DNA of 41,856 nucleotides, from the NCBI GenBank assembly GCA_023396365.1, contig JAEWWL010000028.1, positions 1-41,856 on the forward strand, given 5' to 3'. The translations under genes and the position numbers were made by a program. Shown here piece by piece: positions 16,359 through 25,761 of this stretch; position 1 is the stretch's first letter; each line of letters starts with the position of its first letter. The notes below the pieces were generated by a model. The model saw nothing but the letters and a program-made list of their open reading frames with translations, searched no databases and was not told the origin of the DNA. The stretch is from Methanobacteriota archaeon. Lineage in GTDB: Archaea > Halobacteriota > Methanomicrobia > Methanomicrobiales > Methanomicrobiaceae.

Positions 16359-17873
16359 ATGGCGCTTTCACATAATTCACAAAAAAATCCTGATGTAAAC
16401 AACAGCTCAAAAATTTCAGCGAAATCAAAAGAAAATATAGATTTCAGGGATCTTTTGGAGTTTGCCCCTCATATTTTTGCCCTGGCTGACTTTGATGCAA
16501 ACATCATCTACATGAACAAAAGAGGGCTTGAAACTTTTGGGATTAGCGAAGAGGAGATAGAAAAAAAAGTCCCGATAAAAAAATTCATAATCCCAAATGA
16601 CTTTGAGCGTTCAAAAGATCTCTTTATGAAACTAAAGTCCGGCGTTTTGGATGAATACTCAGTGGAGCTTACAGCCGTTAAAAAAGACGGAAAATATCTG
16701 CCTGTCCTCATATACGCAAACAGGATTGAAAACAAAGGGCAAAGCCCGGGAGTGAGGCTTTCAGTAATTAATTTAACAAGACTGAAAAGAACTGAAAATG
16801 CTCTTAGTGAAACAGAAAAAAAGCTCTCAAAGCTTATGCAAAATTTCTCGGGGATGGCTTACCGGTGCAGGGTTGAAAAGGACTTTCCTGCTGAATACAT
16901 AAGCGACGGATTTTATGAGCTTACAGGCTACTCCCACTCAGATATTATAAAAGACCGGCCCGTTACATTAAAATCCATCATACATCCTGATGATTATTCA
17001 GCGTTTGAGAAAAAAATATATCAGTCCATTCAGAGCAGAGGAATTTTTGAGGCACGCTTTCGGATAATAACAGCAAAAGGCGAAGTCAGGTGGGTCTGGA
17101 ACCAGGGCAGGCTTATTAAAGATGACAAAGGCAAAATATCTGCAGTTGAAGGCTTTGTCTCAAACATAACAGAGCTTGTCAGAACAGAGCAGACCTTATA
17201 TGAAATTGAAAAGCAAAGGCAGCAGTGCACAATTGATTCCCTTCATGAAAAAGAGATTCTTCTAAAGGAAATTCACCACAGAGTCAAAAACAACCTTCAG
17301 ATTATCGCAAGCATACTAAAGCTAAAAGATATGCAGTCTGAAAGTTCTGAGATTCATGAACTTTTACTTGACTGCCGAAGCCGGGTATTCTCAATGGCGA
17401 TGATCCATGAAAAATTATACAAATCAGAAAATCTTGCCAGAATTAATTTAAAAGATTATCTCTCAACCCTTCTTTCACACCTTGCAGATGAATATGGGGC
17501 ATATGAGAAAAACATCAGATTTACTCTTGACTGCGATGAGGACATAGCACTTGACATCGACACTGCAATACCATGCGGCCTTATTATAAATGAGATATTT
17601 ACAAATTCGTTAAAATACGCATTTGATGAATCAGGCGGAGAAATAGCGCTTGGCTTTAAAAATGCAGGACCTGACACTTACAGGCTTTTTGCAAAAGACA
17701 GCGGACGCGGATTTGCCCAATCTTATGATTTTTTAAATTCAGAATCACTTGGAATGCAGCTTATATACAACTTAACAGCACAGCTTGAAGGAAAAATCGA
17801 GGTCAGCGGAAAAGACGGTGTAGCATATATCATCACAATTCCAAAGAGTGTTGAAAAATCAGTAAAACTATAA
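16359..17873 (+). CDS. Soluble sensor histidine kinase (PAS-PAS-HisKA_2-HATPase)
   Basis: The 504-residue product has no membrane segment, so it senses something in the cytoplasm. PAS 1 spans about 29-145 (FAPHIFALADFDANIIYMN) and PAS 2 about 155-280 with its PAC part. The dimerisation/phosphoacceptor helix is of HisKA_2 type (KEIHHRVKNNLQIIASILK, His near residue 306). The ATPase domain has the N box NEIFTNSLKYAF, DSGRGF and SLGMQLI. It is followed 18 nt later by a response regulator gene, so the two form a pair. Both are flanked by acyl-CoA synthetases that carry DNA-binding domains. The PAS ligand is unknown. Confidence 0.92.
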   Translation: MALSHNSQKNPDVNNSSKISAKSKENIDFRDLLEFAPHIFALADFDANIIYMNKRGLETFGISEEEIEKKVPIKKFIIPNDFERSKDLFMKLKSGVLDEYSVELTAVKKDGKYLPVLIYANRIENKGQSPGVRLSVINLTRLKRTENALSETEKKLSKLMQNFSGMAYRCRVEKDFPAEYISDGFYELTGYSHSDIIKDRPVTLKSIIHPDDYSAFEKKIYQSIQSRGIFEARFRIITAKGEVRWVWNQGRLIKDDKGKISAVEGFVSNITELVRTEQTLYEIEKQRQQCTIDSLHEKEILLKEIHHRVKNNLQIIASILKLKDMQSESSEIHELLLDCRSRVFSMAMIHEKLYKSENLARINLKDYLSTLLSHLADEYGAYEKNIRFTLDCDEDIALDIDTAIPCGLIINEIFTNSLKYAFDESGGEIALGFKNAGPDTYRLFAKDSGRGFAQSYDFLNSESLGMQLIYNLTAQLEGKIEVSGKDGVAYIITIPKSVEKSVKL

Positions 17874-17891
17874 CAGGGAGGCATTAGTCAG

Positions 17892-19280
17892 ATGAAAGGG
17901 AGCAGAATACTGATTGTTGAAGATGAGATGATTATTGCAATGGAGATTCGGGCAACACTAAAAAAGCTCGGATATGAAGTTGCAGGCTCTGTTATCAGCG
18001 GATTTGATGCTATCCAGACTGCCGCTGACAAAATGCCTGATCTTGTTTTAATGGACATTCGGTTAAAAGGCGAAATGGATGGAATTGATGCAGCCAAAAA
18101 AATTATGGAGCTTTATGATATTCCTGTCATTTTTTTAACCGGAAACTCTGACAGGACAACTGTTGAAAGGGCAGTTGCAATAAAGCCGGCAGGATTTTTA
18201 ACCAAGCCTTTTAATGAGCGTGAACTCTTTGGAAACATTGAGATGGCGATTCACAAGCACAAAGTGATAGCACAGATAAAGCCGCAGGGAAGAGAAAAAT
18301 CAGAGGACATTCACGCAAAAAAATTCTCGTCTTATGATGCACCGCTAATCTCGGCAGATGGCAGGGGAGTTGTCACAAGGGCAAATGATGCTGCAAAAAA
18401 GCTGATTGGTGAGGATACAATAATAGTTGGAAAAAGGATTTCGGAGATATTTTCAACTTCAAAAAAGCCTCAGAGGGAAAGTGACCGGGAGGTGTACCGG
18501 TATTTCTGGCCTGATTCAGTCGGGCTCAAAAGTGATGAGAAGATATTTTCAGTAAACCTTAAATCAGGATTTATTGCAGACGAATCAAATGATATTAAAG
18601 ACTTTATTTTTCTGGTTGAAAAAGCAGGTGAAGAAAAGCAGGGAAAAGATATTCCCGCTGAAGAGTTTACAGGCATTATCGATTCATTTTCAGAGATAAT
18701 TTTTATTACTGATCTGTCGATGAATTTTTTGTATTACAACAATAATTTCCTTGAATTTTCAAAGAGGCTTGGGATTAATTCATTTCAGCTGACCCGCCCG
18801 ATATATGAGGTAAAAGAGCTTTTGCCCTTTGCAGAGGCGGGTGAATATGTCGAGGTTTTCAGGACGAACCACTCCATTGTAAAGATTAAAAAATTTAAGT
18901 CAGCAGGAAAGGAGATAAATTATTTCAGGGTTGTGCTGACTCCGGGTACAAAAGACGGACGCGTTACACATGTTGTTATAATAATTGAGGATATTACATC
19001 TGTTGTCAGTGCAAGAGAGCACATACAGTATATCACTCAGAATCTGGACGATATAAAAACAAGTCTCTTAAGCGCCAATGAAATTGTCGGTGAGATAAAC
19101 GGGCCGCTCTTTGATATTTTAAAGGTGATTGGGAACAGGTCCTCGCCCCAGCTGGATAAAATTGCTGGGAGTGTGCATGAAATTGAAGTTCTTCTTGAGC
19201 GGTTTAATGTTCACAAGATAAAATACGAGGATGCAATCGACCATATCGTATTCATCGACAAAACAATTGAGAGCTGGTAA
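17892..19280 (+). CDS. Response regulator with REC and two PAS-like domains, no output domain seen
   Basis: Residues about 4-125 are a complete receiver domain: acidic pocket EDE at 10-12, phospho-acceptor Asp55 in LVLMDIRL, Thr in FLTGNSD and Lys in GFLTKPF. A weak PAS-like segment starts near 150 (ISADGRGVVTRANDAAKKLI). A clearer one spans about 255-375 (SEIIFITDLSMNFLYYNNNF). A helical tail of about 85 residues follows. That tail sits where a kinase helix would be, but no His motif or ATPase domain exists, nor any DNA-binding domain. AGGGAGG lies 10 nt before the ATG. It is cotranscribed with the kinase. Signalling must pass through protein contact, perhaps to a neighbouring enzyme-regulator. 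Confidence 0.88.
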   Translation: MKGSRILIVEDEMIIAMEIRATLKKLGYEVAGSVISGFDAIQTAADKMPDLVLMDIRLKGEMDGIDAAKKIMELYDIPVIFLTGNSDRTTVERAVAIKPAGFLTKPFNERELFGNIEMAIHKHKVIAQIKPQGREKSEDIHAKKFSSYDAPLISADGRGVVTRANDAAKKLIGEDTIIVGKRISEIFSTSKKPQRESDREVYRYFWPDSVGLKSDEKIFSVNLKSGFIADESNDIKDFIFLVEKAGEEKQGKDIPAEEFTGIIDSFSEIIFITDLSMNFLYYNNNFLEFSKRLGINSFQLTRPIYEVKELLPFAEAGEYVEVFRTNHSIVKIKKFKSAGKEINYFRVVLTPGTKDGRVTHVVIIIEDITSVVSAREHIQYITQNLDDIKTSLLSANEIVGEINGPLFDILKVIGNRSSPQLDKIAGSVHEIEVLLERFNVHKIKYEDAIDHIVFIDKTIESW

Positions 19281-19301
19281 GGAAAAAAGTATTAAAAAAT
19301 T

Positions 19302-19324
19302 GCGGGAATAATTTATTCTCCCGC
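19302..19324. terminator. Hairpin between convergent genes
   Basis: GCGGGA and TCCCGC form a 6-bp stem with an 11-nt AT loop, in the 66-bp gap between the response regulator and the second synthetase. The location between convergent stops suggests a shared end or a 3' mRNA structure. Confidence 0.45.
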
Positions 19325-19346
19325 ATAATTTATGCAGCTTCTTAAG

Positions 19347-21218
19347 CTACTCTCCCCTGTATTTTTTTAGCTCCTGTTCGCGAAGCAGGTTTCTTTTTAT
19401 CTTTCCTGAAATTGTCTTTGGAAGCTCATCGACAAATTCAATCAGACGCGGATATTTGTATGGTGCTGTATTGTTTTTGACAAACTTCTGAATCTCGTTT
19501 ACAAGCGACTCGCTTGGCTCAAAGCCATCGTTTAAAATGACAAACGCCTTTACAACCATTCCCCTGATTCTGTCAGGTGAGCCTACAACTGCGGACTCCT
19601 TAACGGCGGGGTGCTCAAGGAGTGCTGATTCTACCTCAAACGGCCCGATTCTGTATCCTGAGCTTTTGATTACATCATCGTTTCTGCCGACGAACCAGAA
19701 GTAGCCGTCGTCATCGCGATATGCCTTGTCGCCGGTGTAGTAAAAGCCGTTTGAAAAAGACTCTTTGTTTGCCTCGGGATTGTCGACATACTCAACAATA
19801 AGTCCGACCGGACGCGGGTTTAGGGAGATTGCAATTCTGCCCTCCTCAAAGTTTCCAACCGGCTTTGCATCATCATCGTGAAGCTCGATTTTCCATCCGG
19901 GTGATGGCTTACCCATTGAGCCGGGCTTGTTTTTTATGCAGGTGAATGATGCAATTGCACAGCATGTCTCGGTCTGCCCGTAGCCTTCATGAATTGTAAG
20001 TCCTGTTCCCTCTTCCCAGATTCTGATAACCTCAGGGTTTAAAGGCTCACCGGCACTTGTGCAGTGGCGAAGCTCTGATAAGTCAAACTTGCTTAAATCC
20101 GCAAGGATTAGCATTCTGTAAACAGTCGGCGGGCAGCAGAAGCTTGTAACCTCATATTTTTCAATGAAGGGAAGAAGCTGTGTCGCCTCAAACCTGCCCC
20201 TGAAATCAATAACAAGGTTGCATGCGCCGGCAATCCACTGCCCAAAAATTTTTCCCCATCCGCATTTTGCCCATCCTGTATCTGATGATGTGAAGTGGAC
20301 GTCATTTGGTGTTAAGTCATGCCAGAGTTCGGCTGTGACCTTGTGGCCAAGGGGATGTGCATGGTTGTGAAGAACCATCTTTGCCTCACCTGTTGTTCCT
20401 GATGTGAAGTAGATAAACATCGGATCTTTAGAGCGTGTCTTAAACTCGGCGGGCATGCTTACGGATTTGTGCGATACAGGTGCGGGGTATAAAAGCTCAA
20501 ACCTGTAGCTTGACCAGCCTGAAAGTTCGCCGTCAACGACCATTCTTGCCCGAAGAGTCGGGCAGGCGTTGCAGATTTCATTTATCTTTGGTGCATTTTC
20601 AAGGTCTGTTATGACCATTTTGAATTTGCCGGCGTTGATTCTGTATTTGAGATCTTTTGGTGTAAGCAAAACCGGACAGGGGCATACGACTGCGCCGAGC
20701 TTTATCAGGCCGATTACAAATATCCACCATTCGGGGATTCTTGGAAGCATGATTAAGACGCGGTCGCCTTTGTTGATGTTGTATTTTAAAAGGATGTTTG
20801 CAACCTGGTTTGAGAGATTTTTAAGATCGCGAAATGAGTACTTCTTCTCTTCGCCCTGCTGGTTTACCCATATCATTGCAAGTTTGTTTCTGTCAGTCTC
20901 TGCCCACTTGTCAATTATATCGTATCCGAAGTTGAAGTATTCAGGAACATCAATCTTGTAGCTGCTGTAAGTCTGTGTATAATTCTTCATATTGCGCGGC
21001 TTTTCTGCAGGGATGCTGCAATCCTGCTCAGATGGCATGGACTCGCTTTTTTTTGCACGGTCTATTTCGCTCTGGCTTATTCTCCAGAGCCTTCCGACCT
21101 TTACACCCTTCATCAGCCCGTCGCGAAGCCATGAGTGAACCGTTCTTGGCTCAACTTTCAGCTCGTCTGCAACTTCCTGCGGAGTGTAATATTTTTCACT
21201 GTCAGAATTCATGTACAT
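19347..21218 (-). CDS. AMP-forming acyl-CoA synthetase with N-terminal excisionase-type HTH domain
   Basis: Residues about 9-58 are a textbook HTH_17/excisionase winged-helix domain: YYTPQEVADELKVEPRTVHS, then GVKVGRLWRISQSEIDRA. The rest is a MACS-type acyl-CoA synthetase (YFTSGTTGEAKM, GYGQTE, YYTGDKAYRDDDGYFWFVGR, catalytic Lys in PKTISGKIKR). By eye its first 100 catalytic residues are about two thirds identical to the synthetase at 13920-15809, while the two N-terminal domains are unrelated. It converges on the response regulator. ATG codons at 21218 and 21212 are both possible and neither has a clear ribosome site. The substrate is unknown. The fused domain implies DNA binding or a relic of it; both enzyme cores look intact. 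Confidence 0.93.
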   Translation of the reverse strand: MYMNSDSEKYYTPQEVADELKVEPRTVHSWLRDGLMKGVKVGRLWRISQSEIDRAKKSESMPSEQDCSIPAEKPRNMKNYTQTYSSYKIDVPEYFNFGYDIIDKWAETDRNKLAMIWVNQQGEEKKYSFRDLKNLSNQVANILLKYNINKGDRVLIMLPRIPEWWIFVIGLIKLGAVVCPCPVLLTPKDLKYRINAGKFKMVITDLENAPKINEICNACPTLRARMVVDGELSGWSSYRFELLYPAPVSHKSVSMPAEFKTRSKDPMFIYFTSGTTGEAKMVLHNHAHPLGHKVTAELWHDLTPNDVHFTSSDTGWAKCGWGKIFGQWIAGACNLVIDFRGRFEATQLLPFIEKYEVTSFCCPPTVYRMLILADLSKFDLSELRHCTSAGEPLNPEVIRIWEEGTGLTIHEGYGQTETCCAIASFTCIKNKPGSMGKPSPGWKIELHDDDAKPVGNFEEGRIAISLNPRPVGLIVEYVDNPEANKESFSNGFYYTGDKAYRDDDGYFWFVGRNDDVIKSSGYRIGPFEVESALLEHPAVKESAVVGSPDRIRGMVVKAFVILNDGFEPSESLVNEIQKFVKNNTAPYKYPRLIEFVDELPKTISGKIKRNLLREQELKKYRGE

Positions 21219-21542
21219 ACTTTTTTCTAAACCAATGTATATGAATGTTTATTTATGTGCTTTTAATATCTGAAAAAATAAAATTAAATTTTACACAAAA
21301 CTACATCAAAAAAATTTTTTGCAAAAACCGGGCGGCGGGTTTGACTTAAAAAAACGGTTGTCAAAATAATTAAAAAACCCGGTTGCCCGACCAGGCAGAA
21401 AAAAGATTGTTTGAAATTTGAAAAAAAATCCTTTAGTATTTTTTTAAAATCCATTAAACCAATTGTTAAAATATGCAGAATAAAGTTTTAAAAAAAACCT
21501 GAACAGTTAATATTATGCTCAAACGGCTGAAAATTATATACA
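21219..21542. other. Divergent spacer between HTH-synthetase and tbp
   Basis: This 324-bp AT-rich spacer has no gene. It must hold both promoters. Its one GC-rich island is the inverted-repeat structure at 21329-21389. AAAGTTTTAAAA near 21483 is a TATA-like candidate for tbp. It contains one ATCTGA near 21269 but no phased array like that at 15936. Confidence 0.45.
21329..21389. repeat. GC-rich interrupted inverted repeat
   Basis: CGGGCGGCGGGTTTGAC (21329-21345) faces GTCAAA (21360-21365) and CCCGGTTGCCCG (21378-21389), giving nested pairing with mismatches. It stands out from the surrounding AT-rich DNA. It could be an operator for the HTH-synthetase or a structured leader. There is no stronger evidence. 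Confidence 0.35.
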
Positions 21543-22097
21543 ATGGCTGATAAGAATTACGAGTCTTTGAAAATAGAAAATATTGTCGCATCCGGAGAAA
21601 TTGCAAAGTCGATAAATCTTGAAGAGGTGTCAAAGCAGATACCAAACTGCGAGCTTAACACAAAGCGTTTCCCGGGAGCTGTCTTTCGAATCGAAAAACC
21701 CAAAATTGCATCTCTAATCTTTTCATCCGGAAAAATTGTCTTAACAGGAATCCGCGACAAAGACGACTTAAAAACCGGTCTTGATCTTATTATAAAATCA
21801 CTGAAAAATGTGGGCGTTGAAACATTCAAAGAGCCAAAAGTTGCGGTTACAAACATCGTCTGCTCATATGACATCGGAAAGCAGATTAATTTAAACAGGG
21901 TTGTTGTAACTCTAAACCTTGAAAACATCGAGTATGAGCCTGAGCAGTTCCCCGGACTTGTCTACAGAATCGAAGATCCAAAAATTGTCGCACTCATATT
22001 CTCATCAGGAAAAATAATTCTCACCGGCGGAAAAGTAATCGAAGACGTCAAAAGAGGACTTGATTTCCTTGAGCAGAAGCTTGAGAGCATAATGTAA
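21543..22097 (+). CDS. tbp: TATA-box binding protein
   Basis: TBP nucleates the archaeal transcription complex on the TATA box. The 184 residues form the usual two direct repeats. Repeat 1 spans about 8-90, with FPGAVFRIEKPKIASLIFSS and GKIVLTG. Repeat 2 spans about 98-180, with FPGLVYRIEDPKIVALIFSS and GKIILTG. The repeated phenylalanine/proline layout for DNA bending is present. There is no acidic tail beyond LESIM. It is monocistronic and convergent with lhr. Confidence 0.97.
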   Translation: MADKNYESLKIENIVASGEIAKSINLEEVSKQIPNCELNTKRFPGAVFRIEKPKIASLIFSSGKIVLTGIRDKDDLKTGLDLIIKSLKNVGVETFKEPKVAVTNIVCSYDIGKQINLNRVVVTLNLENIEYEPEQFPGLVYRIEDPKIVALIFSSGKIILTGGKVIEDVKRGLDFLEQKLESIM

Positions 22098-22241
22098 AAA
22101 AAAAAATTCAGATTTATTCAGATATTTTTTTTTAATTTTTTTTATAATTTTTTTGTAAAATTTTTCTGTAAAATTTTTCTGTAAAATTTTTGTAAAATTT
22201 TCACTGAAATTTTTAAGATAATTTTTTTTAAGAAATTTATT
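22098..22241. terminator. T-rich convergent terminator with 12-13 bp tandem repeats
   Basis: The gap between tbp and lhr consists of T-runs. Within it (22154-22200) TGTAAAATTTTT is repeated four times, mostly with a C spacer. Read from tbp it gives many oligo-T stops. Confidence 0.6.
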
Positions 22242-24935
22242 TTACTGCCAGAACCTGTGAGTTTTTATGTAGTTTCTCTCCGCTTTGAGAATTTCTTTGT
22301 AGAAGTCATCGCCTTTTGCAAATGTTGCAATAATCCTTGACGCCGAGTCCGGCCCGACTCCCCTTGCGGCGAATGCGATAACAGCGGTTTTTCCGCTTGA
22401 GAGAACAATGTTTGCATTTCTCAAAAGCCTGATTTCAAGAGCTCTTTCATCTTTTGTCTTCTCCTTTTTAGTAACTGCCTTTATGTAGTCCTCCTCATAG
22501 GGCTTTAGTGCGGCAATAAGCCTTGCACCGCACTTTGGGCAGACAATGTCCTCAGGAACTCTTCCGACTGTTGTTTTGCTCTTCCATTTCCGGCAGTTCA
22601 TGCAGAAGAGTGTAATATTATCATTTAAAAGCCGGTTCTTTACTGTTGTCAAAACTGCCTGCGAAACAGACCCGGGAGGAATCACATCACGCGAAGATGA
22701 GATTCCCTCACGTCCGATTGCACTTAAGGGTGCGATTGAAACGGCAGTTTTTCCTGACTGAATCTCTCCCATAATAAACTCAGCACCCTTTGCGTCCATG
22801 TTTATTGAAAAGAGCTCTCTGTATGCCTCTTTCTGAATGATTGTTCCGTCAAAGAGTTCTGTTAGGCGGTTGATGCTGATTTTTTCATAATCGGCATCCG
22901 CATCAATTGCGCCAAACTTCTTTGCAATCTGAACAAGCTTCCATTTGTATATTACAGTTCTTTTAAGAGCAAGCTGCAAAATTGCAGTGACTGCCGAAGG
23001 CTCAAGTGAGTTTAAAACTTCCAAAACATCATGTGCCCTGATTTCGCCTGACAGCCGAAACATTATCCTGTATGCCCCGACCTCGATTCCGACCGATGAT
23101 CCAAAGCGTGCTGCAAGAAGAACAGAAACTACCCTTCCCAATGCTTCGTTTGCCTTGTGCCCGCCGCAGACATTCATAATCACGCCCTCGTCATAAGGCT
23201 CAAGCGTAATTAAAATATCACTTGGAATAAGCATTTTGCCCTTATCCATTCCGGACAAAAAATTTTTTGCAAACCCGACAGACAAAGCGTCTGTATGATA
23301 CCCCTCAAATTCCCCGGTCCGCCGAAGCCTTCCGGCCTCCTGTGCAACCGCATACGGAACAGGAATCTGCTCACCCTCCCATGACGGAAGTTCGCCTTTC
23401 ATTCTGTGTGCAGGCTCTGCCTTTATCATCCCGTCTTCTATTGCAAGAACCTGCCAGAGCTGGCCTTTTGTGATGAAAACAGCGCCTGTAAAGATAAAGC
23501 CGATGACAAAAGATTCATCAAGCGTTCCCACATAGCGCCTAGAAGCAATATCAAAGACCCTGACTTTTTTTTCGTCATGAATCATCGAGAGGTTGGAGTA
23601 AAGATATGTCCGGCTGCGTCCGGTCTTAATAATCATCCCTGACTCTCTTTTAATCAGCCGATGACTCTCCATCTGGGCGCAGACCTCTGAGAAGACCTGA
23701 TCGCAGTCAGAAAAGCATGCAGACCTTTTTATTATCGCCTTTGCCCTCTCCTCACTTATTTCTCCGTATTCAACGGCGATTGCGGAGATCTGGTTTGCAA
23801 GAACATCAGCAGCGTTTGAGATTAAGGACATGCTCTCGCACTCATTTGAAAGTCCTTTTCTTACAATAACAAGGGACTCTAAGAGATCATCAAAGCCTGT
23901 TGCAAGAATCCGCCCGCGTGAAACCGTATCAAGCCTGTGGCCGGCACGCCCGATTCTCTGAAGAAGCCTTGAGACCTCACGCGGCGATCCGAACTGGACC
24001 ACTCTTCCGATATGGCCGATATCAAGCCCAAGCTCCATTGAGGATGTGCAGATGAGCGCTTTTAACTCGCCGCGCTTGAATTTGTCCTCGGCATCTATTC
24101 TTACCTCACGCGAGAGCGAGCCGTGATGGACATCAACATCGCCCCTTTCAAAGAGCTGATGGCCTAAGGCTTCTGCTGTAACTCTTGTGTTTACAAAGAC
24201 AAGTGTTGAGTCCTTTGAATCAATCTCCTTTTCAACTGCCTTTGTCTGCTCTGCAAAAGACTCTCCGGCATATTTTACATCAACTGACAAAAGCGGGGCA
24301 ACAGGGATATTTACAATCTCATATGGTCTTTCTCCGCAGAGGAAGCGTGCAACCTCATCGGGATTTCCAACCGTTGCCGAAAGAGCAATTCTTTGAAATT
24401 CGCCTGAGTATTCGGCCACTCTTTCAAGCGCAACACTAAGCTGTGCACCGCGTTTGTTTCCGGCAAGCTCATGAATTTCATCGATGACTACATATTTTAC
24501 GCATTTTAAGTGCTCCCTGAGCCTTTTTCCTGTAAACATCGCCTGAAGAGTCTCAGGCGTTGTTATCAGAAGGTCAGGGGGCTTTAGCGCCTGCTTGCGC
24601 CGCTCGGACTGTGTCGTATCGCCGTGGCGGACGCCTGCTGTCAGATTAAGCTCACCTGCCCACCACTCAAGACGGCTTAGGATGTCGCGGTTTAACGAGC
24701 GAAGCGGCGTTATGTATAAAGCCTTAAAGCCCGGGCCTTCAGTTTTTAAAAGATTGTGAAATACGGGAAGCATTGCGCTCTCGGTCTTTCCGGTTCCTGT
24801 CGGCGCAATGCACAGAGTGTGGCTTTTTCTCATTATCGGAGGGATTGCCTCCTCCTGCGTGTCAGAAAGCTCTGTGAAGTTTCTCCTGTCAAGAAGTGTG
24901 CGAATCCGCCCGTCAAGAAGTTCTATCGCACTCAT
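22242..24935 (-). CDS. lhr: Lhr-type superfamily 2 helicase
   Basis: The 897-residue ATP-dependent helicase of the large-helicase-related family acts in DNA repair and RNA/DNA unwinding. It has Walker A APTGTGKT at residues 44-51, DEIH in VIDEIHELAGNKRG, motif III SATVGNP, and motif VI QRIGRAGHR. The Lhr winged-helix/core extension follows. Near the C-terminus is a four-Cys zinc site (CMNCRKW, then CPKCGARL), typical of the archaeal Lhr2 subgroup. It overlaps the upstream phosphoesterase gene by 23 bp, and AGGT lies about 10 nt before its ATG. It is the last gene of an rpap-rpe-lhr operon, which points to a role in replication stress or repair. Confidence 0.93.
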   Translation of the reverse strand: MSAIELLDGRIRTLLDRRNFTELSDTQEEAIPPIMRKSHTLCIAPTGTGKTESAMLPVFHNLLKTEGPGFKALYITPLRSLNRDILSRLEWWAGELNLTAGVRHGDTTQSERRKQALKPPDLLITTPETLQAMFTGKRLREHLKCVKYVVIDEIHELAGNKRGAQLSVALERVAEYSGEFQRIALSATVGNPDEVARFLCGERPYEIVNIPVAPLLSVDVKYAGESFAEQTKAVEKEIDSKDSTLVFVNTRVTAEALGHQLFERGDVDVHHGSLSREVRIDAEDKFKRGELKALICTSSMELGLDIGHIGRVVQFGSPREVSRLLQRIGRAGHRLDTVSRGRILATGFDDLLESLVIVRKGLSNECESMSLISNAADVLANQISAIAVEYGEISEERAKAIIKRSACFSDCDQVFSEVCAQMESHRLIKRESGMIIKTGRSRTYLYSNLSMIHDEKKVRVFDIASRRYVGTLDESFVIGFIFTGAVFITKGQLWQVLAIEDGMIKAEPAHRMKGELPSWEGEQIPVPYAVAQEAGRLRRTGEFEGYHTDALSVGFAKNFLSGMDKGKMLIPSDILITLEPYDEGVIMNVCGGHKANEALGRVVSVLLAARFGSSVGIEVGAYRIMFRLSGEIRAHDVLEVLNSLEPSAVTAILQLALKRTVIYKWKLVQIAKKFGAIDADADYEKISINRLTELFDGTIIQKEAYRELFSINMDAKGAEFIMGEIQSGKTAVSIAPLSAIGREGISSSRDVIPPGSVSQAVLTTVKNRLLNDNITLFCMNCRKWKSKTTVGRVPEDIVCPKCGARLIAALKPYEEDYIKAVTKKEKTKDERALEIRLLRNANIVLSSGKTAVIAFAARGVGPDSASRIIATFAKGDDFYKEILKAERNYIKTHRFWQ

Positions 24936-25755
24936 CGCTTAAAAGACCTCCAAGACTGTTTATGTAAGTTCCGTCGCTTAAAAAGACCTCTGCCGACTCT
25001 TCATCAATTGCCTTAAAGAGCGGGCCCAGACCGCTTTTAAAAAGTTCTCTTACATCCATTCCGCCTGCAAGCTCGAAGAATGCAGGGACAAAGAGAGCAC
25101 GGGTTGAGGAGCTAAGGTTTTTATTTTTATCATCCGTATTATCCCCGCCGGATTTTTTTTTGCCAGGTTTTTTCCCGTCGTTATTTTTTTGGGCATAATT
25201 TTTCCCGTCAAAGACGGCTTCATCAATTGAGGATAAAAGATATGCCGGCTGCGACCGAAGCGAACAGCCGACCTCGTCATAGAGGCAGACGACAGGGTGT
25301 GCATGCCCTGCAACGATGAGACGCCCCAATAGATCGCCGGACGGATATGTGTGCCCGTGAATGTATCCTGTCCCGTCGATTACGTATCCGGTCTTTGGCA
25401 GAAGCTCATCTTCGTTTAGGAATCTTTCAATTCCAACGTCGTGGTTTCCCGGCATCACCTTAAAAGGAATCCTTTCGCGGATTTTTTTAATTATCCGCGG
25501 CATCTCGAAGTACTCCTGCCGTGTGGTTACCGGAACAGAGTGCTTGACATCGCCGAGAAGAAGGAGCATGTCGCAGTCTGATTCATCGATGCATGATAAA
25601 AGACGCTTCAGTCTCTCTTCACTGCTGCTTTTTATGTGAAGGCCGTGTCTTGCAAGCTCTGTCTCAGCGCCGAAATGGCAGTCTGCGGCCACAAGCACGC
25701 GGATTTCATTTTCAATCACAAGAGCGGGGCCCTGCGGGAGAAATTCGGGAATCAT
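24913..25755 (-). CDS. rpe: RPA-linked metallophosphoesterase (SbcD-related, archaeal)
   Basis: The 280-residue calcineurin-like phosphoesterase has metal-ligand motifs ADCHF, LLGDVKHS, GNHDVG and the late HGHTYPSG plus GHAHP. This is the archaeal SbcD-related family; in Haloferax volcanii a homologue (rpe) shares an operon with rpa1 and rpap1. Here it likewise follows rpap after 6 bp and overlaps lhr. Between about residues 195 and 222 there is a Lys/Asn/Asp-rich low-complexity insert, probably a flexible surface loop. A nuclease or phosphatase activity on DNA ends is expected from the family but not shown. Confidence 0.85.
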   Translation of the reverse strand: MIPEFLPQGPALVIENEIRVLVAADCHFGAETELARHGLHIKSSSEERLKRLLSCIDESDCDMLLLLGDVKHSVPVTTRQEYFEMPRIIKKIRERIPFKVMPGNHDVGIERFLNEDELLPKTGYVIDGTGYIHGHTYPSGDLLGRLIVAGHAHPVVCLYDEVGCSLRSQPAYLLSSIDEAVFDGKNYAQKNNDGKKPGKKKSGGDNTDDKNKNLSSSTRALFVPAFFELAGGMDVRELFKSGLGPLFKAIDEESAEVFLSDGTYINSLGGLLSDECDRTS

Positions 25756-25761
25756 ATTAGC

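Noticed and set aside
24185..24439. + strand frames inside lhr and other helicase regions
   Set aside because: Shadows of the minus-strand gene, with no recognisable domains.
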